A DNA stretch of 64,000 nt from Strongylocentrotus purpuratus (Eukaryota; Echinodermata; Echinoidea; Camarodonta; Strongylocentrotidae): NCBI RefSeq assembly GCF_000002235.5, contig NW_022145613.1, positions 3,152,001 to 3,216,000 of the forward strand. The letters run 5' to 3'. The first letter of the stretch is position 1, and each line of letters starts with the position of its first letter. The notes under the pieces were generated by a model. The model saw nothing but the letters and a program-made list of their open reading frames with translations, did not search any database and was not told the origin of the DNA. A program made the position numbers and the translations under genes. Positions 11,801 to 23,500 of this stretch are shown piece by piece.

Positions 11801-12200
11801 CGGATCTAGGGTAGTGAGCACTATTAAAAAAAACTCAACACCCCTCCCCCTTGAGCAAAAAAAAAGAGGAAAGGGTAAATCTATCGTTTTGCTTTTTGTT
11901 GTTGCCAGGGGTGGGGGCCCGTCTTTAAAAACAAAACTTTGGGGGGGGGGGGGGGGCTATCTCATTAACTCAGCTCTCAACTAACATAAGAAAAAGAGGA
12001 TCATGGGGGACCAACAGATGCCGATTGGGGAAGTTTCCTACATAGAGGGAGCAAGTAGCTACAATTAAGTAGGACAGTGGGGCTTTAAACACCAGCTGAT
12101 ATAGCTGCACAATTAACACTGGCAGATCTAGGAATGATCATATCAAGCTCCGGTGCCTCATTGGTCAGGACACCCCCCCCCCCCTTTTTTTTTTTTTTAG
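11795..12200. mobile_element. hAT-Tip100-like terminus and G/C-run debris
   Basis: CAGTGGCGGATCTAGGG at 11,795 matches the terminal consensus CAGNGGCGGATCCAGG that I associate with Tip100-type hAT elements. It is followed by typical C-run, G-run and 'CCTTGAGCAAAAA' sequence. No matching right end was found, so extents are approximate. Confidence 0.5.
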
Positions 12201-12999
12201 AATTCATAAAGTTTCATGTGTGCCACTTTGGCTACAAGTTTCTCTGACAAGCAAAACAAGAAAAGGGCAATAGTACAGGCTTCTCCCTAAAATAAAAACA
12301 CTTTTAATAAAAATCAACATACCTTAGGTCACACAAATAAAAGACCTGATTATAATTCACACACAAAATGTTATACATTAAAGTAAACAAAATTATTTTG
12401 TCTCATAATCAAAAAAAAAAAAATTTATGAATTTCTACAAGAATATCACAAGGGATTTATGGAATATTATTTTACACATAACATTGCTTGGAACACTTGG
12501 TAGCTCTATTTTGCCTTCTTTTGTCATTTATATAATCTATTCATACAATAATCATTTGAATTTGCCCAAACAATATTGCAATAATTTAATTGTGATAAAA
12601 ACAATGCATTGTATATCATTAATAAAATCTTATAAGGGAAATGTTTTAATTTGAATAAAATACCAACTACTTTCCAGAGTTTATTACATATACAACGCAT
12701 GAATAACTAGTTAACTATACCATCAAATTGTTATTATCAAAACATTATAATGCGATAATCTAATCATAACAATTTAAATCCTATTTATGATCGTAAAAAT
12801 GCATGAAGTATATCAATACACAGATGAATAATGTTGTATCTATACTTAACTAAAATTGTCACTCTTCATTATAGAATAACTGAACCAATTAAATCAAAGA
12901 CTCAAACCAATGAAATAAATGAATCAAACGTTAAGTAAAATTACAATATTACTTCAACTTCTGACATTAAAAGGAATCAAGATAACAGATATAGAAATG
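12201..12999. other. Very AT-rich noncoding DNA
   Basis: No gene seen. The 75-codon frame at 12,427-12,654 reflects AT richness only. Confidence 0.5.
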
Positions 13000-13185
13000 T
13001 AAACAAATGCTTTCAATTCATTGGCTCTGCACGTTACATACATGACCAAAGTTTGGTAGGAATCCATCAGTCGGTTATAGAGATAACGCGATCACGAGAA
13101 TGGGACGTACGTACGTACGGACGGACGGACGGACAACCCGAAAACATAATGCCTCCGGCTACTTCGTAACGGAGGCATAAAAATC
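13000..13185. repeat. Single-unit copy of the TGCCTCCG repeat family
   Basis: The sequence carries the family landmarks: 'ATTGGCTCTGCA', 'AATCCATCAGTCGGTTAT', GGGACGTACG, a (GGAC)n run and the end motif ATGCCTCCGGCTAC...GGAGGCATAAAA. Longer copies lie at 21,268-22,172 and 26,550-27,882. Confidence 0.75.
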
Positions 13186-13952
13186 AATTAACATACCTCG
13201 ACCGAATTACGAAATGTTTTGGATACTCTACGGTAAAACTCTGATTGTCAATCACCTCTCCTCACTGAGTTGGTTGAACAGTGCCCTAAACTTTCTTCCC
13301 AAACTGCCTAATCACTCTCTTAATATCCTTCCGCCTAAATCAATTATTTAGTCTTTCTGCAACCTGAATATTTCTAAACAAAGATATGTTTAATAAAACA
13401 TACCATCAATAACCTACATCTCCATAAGCAATCCAGATTCAGTATTATTACAACTCTCTCAATTTGAACTATTTAGTTTGTGGATTTTGAATATGCGTAA
13501 TGAGGCAAAGTACACAGGCCCCTCTCTGTCTAGTCTAAGATGACCTTAAAGATAAAATCAAGTTTTCTCACTATACCACAATAGTTGGGTTAGAGTAACC
13601 CTTAAAGAGGCCTGCGGTATCATACTATCCCTCTCTCCCCCCTTTACATTGTGTATAGGTATTGCAGGAGAGTTTTTGCGATACTTGACTAGAGATCCAT
13701 ATAATAAAAATAATAATGGGTTCTTGTATAGCGCTCATGTGAGTCAGATTTGACCCTCCTGGCGCTCCACAGGTTTGAGTTCTGGCACTATTCTGGCACT
13801 ATACTTGTGTTGTCATGAAAAAGCATCTTCATCTACATTACTTCTCCTTTAAGGTGCATAAAGGGTACCATATCCCGAGTGATCCAAATATCATGGTACC
13901 TTGAGTTAGTATGTGCACAACTGCACAATGATTAGTGGTTAGAGTGCTCCTA
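13186..13952. other. Noncoding DNA with a LINE-tail fragment
   Basis: Between 13,700 and 13,790 the motif ATAATAATGGGTTCTTGTAT and AGCGCTC matches the 3' tail style of CR1/L2-type LINEs and their SINEs (compare 34,600-34,690 and 51,235-51,300). Otherwise nothing is recognised. Confidence 0.45.
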
Positions 13953-14441
13953 ATGGGGCTTTCACATATACACTCCGGGGCCCGTACGGCGAGTAAAACC
14001 AGCCGCAAAGTTCCTACGGGGGCCGGGACAGTTTTTTAAGCTGTACAGGCGCCGTGGTGCTGAGTTGGCTGCTCCCAATTCTCCCAGCGTTTTTATCTGA
14101 CCGTTAGGCCGTAGAAAGCCTGCAAAGGGTCCGTAGGGCACCTCACGGGTTCCGTGCGGGCTCCGGACGGTGCCCGGACGGGCCCCCCATGACTTTGTTG
14201 GGTAAATTCAACAAATTCAACAAATTCAGCCCGTAAGCTTACCGGCCGGCACCCTGCCGAGGTGCCTTGCATTTCACTCTACCATTTTTCACCGGGCACC
14301 TCACGGGCACCGCAGAATATGTGACCACACATGCCGTAGAATGTAAATCGGAAGGTTCCTGTACGGTCTCTAAATCCACGGCAAGCCGCCGGATAGGGAA
14401 AATCGTACGGGGCCCGGTTTATTTGTGACCTAGGCATTAGC
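13953..14441. repeat. GC-rich inverted-repeat element beside the P450 3' end
   Basis: An abrupt ~490-base GC-rich island in AT-rich DNA. The left end CTAATGGGGCTTTCACAT and right end (complement CTAATGCCTAGGTCACA) are imperfect inverted repeats that continue into GGGCCCGTACG on both sides. The interior is full of CCGTACGG, CCGGACGG and CACCTCACGGG motifs. It resembles nonautonomous DNA transposons. It may carry the nearest AATAAA-like signal for the P450 (complement at 14,418-14,423). Confidence 0.55.
14418..14423 (-). terminator. Candidate poly(A) signal for the P450 gene
   Basis: TTTATT on the plus strand is AATAAA on the minus strand, about 195 bases after the P450 stop. It lies inside the right end of the GC-rich element, so the element may supply the gene's 3' end. 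Unverified. Confidence 0.3.
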
Positions 14442-14516
14442 GAGTGTAGTTAAAAATAATACATCAAATCCCCAATATAAAACAATATTATCTGTCCTCA
14501 CACAATGTGCCCTAAT

Positions 14517-14643
14517 ATCATTGTGATGTCACAGGTTTATCATTGTGATGTCACAGGTTTCTCATCCTGATGTCACAGGTTTTGTTATTGTGATGTCACA
14601 GGTTTTTCATTGTGATGTCAAATGTTTCTCATTGTGATGTAAC
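14517..14643. repeat. 22-bp tandem repeat overlapping the P450 stop codon
   Basis: Six units of about 22 bases with core ATTGTGATGTCACAGGTTT. The rightmost two diverge (GTCAAATG and GATGTAAC) and contain the last ten codons and TGA stop of the P450. On the minus strand each unit holds TGACATCA, a half-conserved CRE-like octamer. Confidence 0.9.
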
Positions 14644-14764
14644 TTTTGCAGCCATCTTTGGGCTTGAAAGTGAGCGTCTCTTCTACAAACTCAAAGCTCT
14701 GGTTGGGTACAAGTTGGAATTCCAGTTGCTGAATGAGCTTACATATGACCACCTTGAATTCAAT
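14618..14764 (-). CDS. CYP46A1-like: P450 exon 13, C-terminus
   Basis: Acceptor TTCCTATTAG. Reads IEFKVVICKLIQQLEFQLVP and ends KPKDGCKSYITMRNI before TGA; human ends KPLDPVLCTLRPR. The last codons fall within the 22-bp tandem repeat. Confidence 0.92.
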   Translation of the reverse strand: MEFKVVICKLIQQLEFQLVPNQSFEFVEETLTFKPKDGCKSYITMRNI

Positions 14765-17446
14765 CTAATAGGAATACAATCAAAATTACAAAAGGAATCT
14801 TCATCAATGGTTGAAAATATATCCTAGTTGATGGATACAAAAAACAATTGAAAATATGTTTGTTTCGTTTTTCATTCAATACCATTACAAGAGATGAGAG
14901 GAAAACAAATATAGATTATGAACACATCAAACATTTCTGTTCATCTGATGACTGTTTCCAGCCGACAGCCCTCATAAAGCATGATTCATATGAAACGCAA
15001 ATAATATGATAATTTAATGTCAAGTTATATTCACAATTCCATAATGCAAAAAAGAGGTATGGGATATGCAAGTTCCTTAAAAAAATCATGTTTTACAACT
15101 ATTCACTGCTATGGGATTTATATTGTCCATGAGGGGAGGGGGGGGGGGGGGGTCCGGCTTGTAGATTGAACTACTTTGACTGATTTACTCACCATAGTAA
15201 ACGTCTGGCCAATGCAGGATCGAGCACCCAGAGAAAATGGCATGTACGCAAATAAGGGGCTGCATGATCAAAAAAGAAAGTTCATAATATAAGATAATAA
15301 TACAGACAGTTGGTCAAGGCCACAGGTTTCGTGGAGAGAAAACAAAATTGGTTTTTTTCTTGTTTATCCTCTTGCACTAGGACTATATTTACGGTTAGAT
15401 TCCTCCTATTGGCTTTGAAAGATATTAGTACAACATAGGTTGGGGTCATTCCAATCACCAGAATTTTTTTTTTAAATCAAAATTTTACCTTTAGTCTGAC
15501 TTGAGATTTATTAACATGTTTATAATACGATTATTGAGACGTCATTTTTCAAGTGTGTGTCAATAATGTGACCCAGCACCAACAAACCATCAAAAAGTTG
15601 CCAGATTAAAAAAAAATTATTTTGATACTTTAGGTCTGATTCTAAGCCAAGATTCTCGGCTTTAAAATCAAATATTTATTATTCATCAAATTCCCTAACC
15701 CAACTAAAAAAGAGAAAAATGTCTGTTCTGAAACAATATTACTTGGAGAAAGCATATTGTGTGAGATGACAACAAGAGGATTAAAACTCGATACAAATTT
15801 CTGAAAAGGGATAATGGATTGTCCTAAATCTTGTAACAGATCAGTTAGGCACATCCCGTTCTCTATTTTGTCTATGTATCAATACAACAGCTTACTCTAT
15901 TTCAAAGTTATAGGAGATATAAGTGAGACCAGTGGGCCAGGGTTGTAAAGAAATGAAAATTACAACACTAGACAGACTCAAAATCAAACAAACATAATAT
16001 AGGTCAACAACACACTGCCAAAATACCTTTTTGAAATAAGATAAAGAGTACATTCTTTCACAAAATGTAAGTAGAGTACAATTTGACTATCCTGCAGGAA
16101 TACATATATATTGTAACGAAATTTGATTACAAGTGTTTAATTCAGACTGCTCTCGTTCAGTTCTCGCTCAATATCTCTCTCACTCGAGCTCATGCGTGTA
16201 TGCAATATAAATTCAACAGAAGAAATGGAGTATTCGTGAGTTTCAGTTCCATTCGATGTTTATTACTTCAAATAATGACAACTTGGTATACAGTCAGGTT
16301 CAGTGAATTACGAAAAACGGCAGAAAGGAGTACGAGGAGAAGTCTCAAGAAGTCAGTCCGAACTCTGTCTAACAAGTCCGTCTAAGAAGTCTGACTAGGA
16401 AGTCTGAACTCTGGAGATTGAAGTCTCTCGATTTTAGAATCCCTGGCTTTATATAGGGAGCTGTTTTGTAGCAGCAAGGACACAACCCGACCTCGAGCTA
16501 AAGGGCAGAGTCTGTCCTCAAACTGAGGACAAAGTCTGGCCTCCGCTCGGGGTCAGTCGGAGGCCGCACGCGACTGAGTATCTGTCCTTGCCATTACGTA
16601 AGACGAGGACAGATTCTCTAGACGAGCGTGGCCCTGGGCTTACGCAATCGAAATTCAAGAACTACTCGAGGACGAAAAACAACGTCGTAAATCTACTGAA
16701 GGACAAGTTTGACTTGCACAGCAAGCAATAATATACAGCGAAATAATAATGAGCTATGCACATGGTACAGACATAGGCCTATATCTAAATTCGTAACACT
16801 ATTCCCCCTCTCCTTAAAAAGTCACTGTCCTCAGTGACCGATAAAAAGAATAGAATTACAGTCATGTTAAACCAAAAGATTTGCACCATAATGTACATAA
16901 CGAATTTAAAATAAAAAAACTGACATATCGAGTAAATGAAGCACATGAGGGATAAATCTGAATTCGAAAACTTGGTTAAAATAAAATGAATTTGCAGAAG
17001 TGGCCTTAGCACTTTGACAGACGACATGTGTAAGTCTCAAAAACGGCATTGTCTACCAAAGCAGTACAGTCTTAATTGCTTGTTACAGCGTAACTTAGTT
17101 TTCTGGTGAGTTCTGGTGAGTTTGACATATAATTCCGGGGTCATGAAGTCACGACCTCCTATAGTAAAACGAAAATCTACGTATGACATTAAAAGTATTC
17201 CTTACAAGCTACTATAATACAACGCAAGTAACTGTCGAAAAGTCGAGGAGAACTAATATAATACTAAAAATACAACGTCAAAGCAGACCTAATTATTTAC
17301 ACAATCGTTCAGGTTGCAAAAAGATATATGAAATTGAAAACAACAAATAGCAAAAACAAAAGCTACTGAAATGCTGTAAAATTATTGACACTGACATCTT
17401 TTTTAGTCAAGATTTGCTGAAGCAGCAGAATGAAAGCCGCTTCAAC

Positions 17447-17512
<66 letters not shown>

Positions 17513-20500
17513 GAAGCAAATTTAGTGGCCACGTGTCCGATTTTTTTTTTTTTTTTCCACTCTTGGTCAGCAGAAATGCAGCACGCGATCCGAAAAAACG
17601 CGATCATTGTGATTACTCATCACCATGCCTCTAGCAGCAATATGACGGCTTCGGATGTCAAGACGTACAGGCCGAAAAGAATATCAGTGAACGAGGGGTG
17701 CTAAACTTAACACACAAAAATACGTTCCCAAGATAACGGCTACGCGGCCGCTAACGAATTGAGTTTCAACTATATGCACAAAAATCGATTAAAAGATTAA
17801 AACATCTCAATCACATCATAGAAATATGTAACAGAAAAATAGAGAAGACATAGTGATAGGGAAATAGATGGAGAGAGGAACAAGAGAAGAAAGATAATTA
17901 TAAGGATCGAGAGGTATAAAGGGAGGCATATTGTTGCCGAGGGCTAGAAATAAGGAGAGGTAATAGAGAAGACATAGTGATAGGGAAATAGATGGAGAGA
18001 GGAACAAGAGAAGAGAATGCAAATGCAATATACAATTGATAACATGTACAAAATAGATTCAAAACAACAGTTTCAACAATGAAACAAAGTTCGGTAAAAG
18101 AATCGCGCAATCTTCATTCGGACAACAGAGTTCTCTATCAAAGTCTCCTCGATCTATGATCAAATAGTCCCAGTTTATCTTGAAATGTTAGAATAAATGT
18201 CCAGATCTGTCGACGAGGACCGATGTCTTGTCCTGCTGATTTAAGTTTAAGCGAGAGTGACTCTGTGTAGGAATCCTGGCTTCACATTGATATTCCATTA
18301 TATTCGGGAAATTTGTAATGATAATTCTGCTTCCATAAACATGATAAAGCTCGTGGTTGTATAAACTCGCCTCTATACTGAATTCAGATAACTCAATCAG
18401 AAATAAGAATATTTTTAGGATATTCCATAAGGATCACGTAACAGCATTGACTCAGCATGTCGACTTCGCAATATTCCCAACACATGACAAATTGACAATC
18501 AAGTATCTACGGCGGGTCCTCCACTTCTACATGGCGCAATATCATGGACATGAATGATTGACGTTGCTCCGGTATCTTCGAGGTTGTCCCGTGATTTCCA
18601 AACTGATATAATGATTTCTCATTCTCTCCGACGCTTACACAAAAATTCGCCAACAAAACTAATACGATGCCGAGATCTCTAACGCTATCCAAATGATGAC
18701 TCTCTGCCTCCGTTTTCCACACCGATGCTCTCGACAAATAAAATGAACAAAAATAAATTGGCCCTACACATACGAAACTATTGCTACTAAATAAATGGCC
18801 ATGCACTGCGTCCTCTTGTTGCCATTGCTGTGCTCCCCTTCTGAGGCTGGCACCCAATGCAGCAACCGTCAAAAAAAAATAAAAGGCACTCGGCTTCCCT
18901 TTGAAATCGTCGACTCGTCATCCTGCACTTTTGCAGCTCCGGTTACACTACTAACAATCCCGACATCGGTGACGAATTTTGTATATGCTCAGCTACTCCC
19001 CGTCAAATTCTCCTGAGAGTGACTCTCCATGGCTGGGATAACAAACCCAACGACGTCGTCACGGAGGCCCAGAACAAGTTGACGTTCGCCATGATCACAG
19101 GAACATTGACCAGCGGGGCAGACTGCATCAACACGAAGTCGAAGTCACGACCACGAAGAAACCAATCACGCCCAACATCATTCCATAGCCATCATACTGC
19201 GTTATAGTCAGTTATTTCGCTGCATACCGGTCGAAATTCCTATACCTGAAGAGGCACAGATGCATGAATCCCTGAATCATACATTCTTTTTATTCGATTT
19301 CGGAATCTCAGTTTTTTCCTCATGGTAGCCATGCTGTTCAATGAAAAGTCAATATGGTCGCCAGCTATCATCAAACCGATGTCCGTGTTGAAGTCCAAAT
19401 CCCACCGCTGCCACCAGTGTAACGAAATTTGATTACAAGTGTTTAATTCAGACTGCTCTCGTTCAGTTCTCGCTCAATATCTCTCTCACTCGAGCTCATG
19501 CGTGTATGCAATATAAATTCAACAGAAGAAATGGAGTATTCGTGAGTTTCAGTTCCATTCGATGTTTATTACTTCAAATAATGACAACTTGGTATACAGT
19601 CAGGTTCAGTGAATTACGAAAAACGGCAGAAAGGAGTACGAGGAGAAGTCTCAAGAAGTCAGTCCGAACTCTGTCTAACAAGTCCGTCTAAGAAGTCTGA
19701 CTAGGAAGTCTGAACTCTGGAGATTGAAGTCTCTCGATTTTAGAATCCCTGGCTTTATATAGGGAGCTGTTTTGTAGCAGCAAGGACACAACCCGACCTC
19801 GAGCTAAAGGGCAGAGTCTGTCCTCAAACTGAGGACAAAGTCTGGCCTCCGCTCGGGGTCAGTCGGAGGCCGCACGCGACTGAGTATCTGTCCTTGCCAT
19901 TACGTAAGACGAGGACAGATTCTCTAGACGAGCGTGGCCCTGGGCTTACGCAATCGAAATTCAAGAACTACTCGAGGACGAAAAACAACGTCGTAAATCT
20001 ACTGAAGGACAAGTTTGACTTGCACAGCAAGCAATAATATACAGCGAAATAATAATGAGCTATGCACATGGTACAGACATAGGCCTATATCTAAATTCGT
20101 AACACTATTTAACCCAAACTGAAAATCACACCATGTGACTGTTTTGGGGTTTGGTGTTGCCGGGTCACATATATAAGTACCATTCTATTTATATGTTTTT
20201 CATTAAATTTAATTTTAGAAGGTCAGAGATCATCAAAACAAAGCAAAGAAATGGTTATGAAATATATTAATAAATTTCCCTGATTGTTTTTTTTTTCTTC
20301 TCCAACTAACACTAATAAATATCCCTGAACATATCAGGTTTTTCTTTCACATTATGATTGATTTTATTCCTACCTGTCTTCATCCCTTGTGAATCTTTCC
20401 GGATCAAACTTCTCTGGATTCTTGAAATGCTTCTCATTCCTACCCATTCCATATATCGGCACCTGAATAGAAATTGTAAAACATGCTTTGATTAATAGGC

Positions 20501-23500
20501 TACCATATCTTTATTACTTTCATAATCCTACACATTATAATACAAAATTATGGTAAGCAATACAGAAAGGAAATACAGAGGAAGTTATCATGAACACTGC
20601 TTATGACAACCTCTAGTTATATCAGTTAATTTTGCTGGTCCCATTTATTTGTATTCTGTTCTTTTTCATCCCAGATTTAAAACAAGGGAAATGCTCTCGG
20701 CGGTCTCGCCTGAATTACGCAATTCGATATGATGAAAAATTGAGGTTGGAAAATTATTTATAGGCAGGGTGACCCATTAGCAGGCCCCCCCCCCCCACAA
20801 AAAAAAAAAAATGAAATCCTCTGAATATAATCAGCATTTTGAACTGAATATCGGCTAAGAATCATCAGGAAAATTATTTACTAGAATTTGTACCAAGATT
20901 GATAACTTTAATGGCATATGAACAAATAATAAAAAGTGATTTATTAATTCTCATATTAAGTTGTGAAAACATAATCCAAGTCTACTGACCTAAAATGGCC
21001 TTTGACCTGGACTTTGCATCATATGATTTGTGATACTTGATAACCCCTATGTTCAAGTTTCATGGAATAGGAATGTATACTTTCAAAATTATGATAACAA
21101 TTCAAAATCGTAACCTTATGTTAAGTCTTGATGTTGATGCCACAACATAGTCTAAGTTTGTTGATCTGAAATTCTACTCACATGATTGGGGATACTTGGG
21201 GATAACCTTTTAGTCTAAGTTTCATTGAATAACTAGATGGAACTTTGACTGCGCGCAGTAAAAAATGATGCCTCCGCCATAGAGCAATTTTACAAACCAA
21301 AACGGAAGCAACTTTTAAAATTCAAGTTTGATTGTAATCCATCTGTCATCTTTAATAATGCATTCACAAGCTATATATAGGCATTCTTTATGAGCCCCAT
21401 GACATTTGACCTGATGACCCTAAAATCTAATCAGTTCATTGGATCTGCAAGATACATATACATGTCTTGAGTTTGATAGTAATCTGTCTTTTGGTTCTCA
21501 TAATAACGTGATCACAAGCTATTTGTGCTACATAATGAGCCCTATGACCTTTGAACTTTGACCTTGTGACCCCAAAATCTAATCAGTTTATTGGCTCTGC
21601 AAGATACATACACGACGTTATCTCTAGAACTGATTGATGGACCCACGTTTGGCAGGAATCCATCAATCGGTTCTTGAGATCTATTGAGAGCTATTTTGCA
21701 TGCATAATGAGCCCTGTGACCTTTGACTTTGTGACTCCAAAATTTAATCAGCTCATTGGCTATGCAAGATACATACATGACCTGAGTTTGGCGGTAATCC
21801 ATAATTCGGTTCTTGAGATAACGCAATCACAAGCTATTTTGCATACATAATGAGCCCTGTGACATTTGAACTTTGACCCCAAAATCTAATCAGTTCATTA
21901 GCTGTGCAAGATGCATGATTCAAGTTTGGCAGTAATCCATCAATCGGTTCTAGAAAAAACGCGATAGCGAGCTATTTTGCATACATAATGAGTCCTGTGA
22001 CCTAATTGTGACCCTAAAATCTAATCACTTCATTAGCTCTGCATGATACATGCTTGATCCAAGTTTGGCGGTAATCCATCAATCGGTTCTTGAGATAACG
22101 CGATCATGAGAACGGGACGTACGTACGGACAACCAGAAAACAATGCCTCCGGCTACTTTGTAGCGGAGGCATAAAAACTTACTGGTATACTTCTAAAATT
22201 ATATTAAAGATTCAAAAACTTAACCTTAAGTTAGGTTTTTGATGTTGAGGCCGCCGCCGCCACCGGAAAAGCGGCGCCTATGTCTCGCTTTTTACTACGC
22301 AGGCGAATGGATACAAGAATGTAATTTCTTTGGCCATAAGTAATTTGTTGAACTGCAACTTGCTCATGTTACTCCTGTACTGAGGAAGTCATCCCTAGAT
22401 CGTGATGAGATGAGCAGCTATCGACCTATATCTAACCTGCCTTTCCTCGCCAAAGTCCTTGAAGAAAGTAGTAGCCAAAAGACTGACATCACACCTTGAG
22501 AGACCATGCAGTCTCCGTACAAGGGCTTCACAGCGTGGAGACTGCTCCTTTGAAAATATCTTATGACATCTTGAGGGCAGTCGACAAGAAGAAAGCAGCT
22601 ATAGTAATTCTTTTTGGACTTATCTACTGCATTCGATACGATTGATCACAAAGTCCTTCCCCAGAGGCTGCAACGGGACTTCAAGCTCGATGACGCTGCC
22701 CCTGAATGGTTCAGGTCGTATCTTCACTGCAGATGACAGGCTGTGAAAATCAATGGAACTGTATCGGATGAAGCTTCCTTGACCTATGGTGTTCTGCAGG
22801 GTTCCTTCCTTGGACCTATAATCTTCATGTTGCACACTTACGTAGCCCGTCAACATGGTCTACAAGTCCACTTCTATGCAGATGCCCCTGAATGGTTCAG
22901 GTCGTATCTTCACTGCAGATGACAGGCTGTGAAAATCAATGGAACTGTGTCGGATGAAGCTTCCTTGACCTATGGTGTTCTGCAGGGTTCCTTCCTTGGA
23001 CCTATAATCTTCATGTTGCACACTTCCGTAGCCCGTCAACATGGTCTACTAGTCCACTTCTATGCAGATGACACTCAGCTGTTTGATCTAAGAGTGGCAA
23101 CTGATGAAAAGGCCATAGCTGCCTGGATGACCGCCTGCCTTGCCGATATCCGTCAATGGATCGTGAAGAATTTCATGAAACTCTATGAAGACAAGACCGA
23201 ATATCTCATCATCTCTTCAGCAAACATGAGGAACAAGATCAGCTTCATGGACCTCCAAGTTGGCAATGTGTCCGTCTCTCCTATGGTAAGCACCTGTAAC
23301 CTTGGCTCTACTTCGATCAGTCCATGGAAATGGACAGGCATATTTCACAGGTATGTCAGACTGTTTGCTTCCAGCTTCGTAACATTGCATCTATTAGACC
23401 ATTGCTTACGAGGACGGCAGCAAAAAGCCTTATCCATTCACTAATTTCCTCAAGACTTGATTTCTGTAACAGTCTTCTAGCTGGCCTTCCTTCTGCAATC

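Larger units (their letters stand above)
16112..20104 (-). mobile_element. Young nonautonomous LTR retrotransposon in P450 intron 11
   Basis: Two 687-base direct LTRs flank a 2.6-kb interior. Orientation is minus: the tRNA-complementary site adjoins the right-hand LTR and a polypurine tract adjoins the left-hand one. I see no gag or pol in the interior, so it looks like a nonautonomous (LARD/TRIM-type) element, family unassigned but Gypsy-like by LTR ends. The LTRs appear identical, implying recent insertion. I could not find a perfect target duplication. Confidence 0.85.

Noticed and set aside
11540-11984. His-rich and Ile-rich frames
   Set aside because: Products of the (CAT)n microsatellite; no metal-binding protein is implied.
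14612-14827. Plus-strand 71-codon frame
   Set aside because: It is the antisense of P450 exon 13.
15642-15854. A 70-codon minus-strand frame between P450 exons 11 and 12
   Set aside because: No P450 similarity, no splice sites in phase, and AT-driven composition; exons 11 and 12 join in phase without it.
17407-17704. Poly-Lys and poly-Phe frames
   Set aside because: Read through the T runs inside the LTR element.
19395-19417. tRNA-Leu gene
   Set aside because: Only the 3' end complement is present, directly next to an LTR; no cloverleaf or A/B boxes.
16083-19691. A conserved small protein found twice (MQYKFNRRNGVFVSFSSIRC)
   Set aside because: The two copies are the two LTRs of one element, so identity reflects the LTR and not coding.
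22620-23042. Minus-strand repeated frames MLTGYVSV/MLTGYGSV
   Set aside because: Antisense shadow of the LINE reverse transcriptase and its internal duplication.
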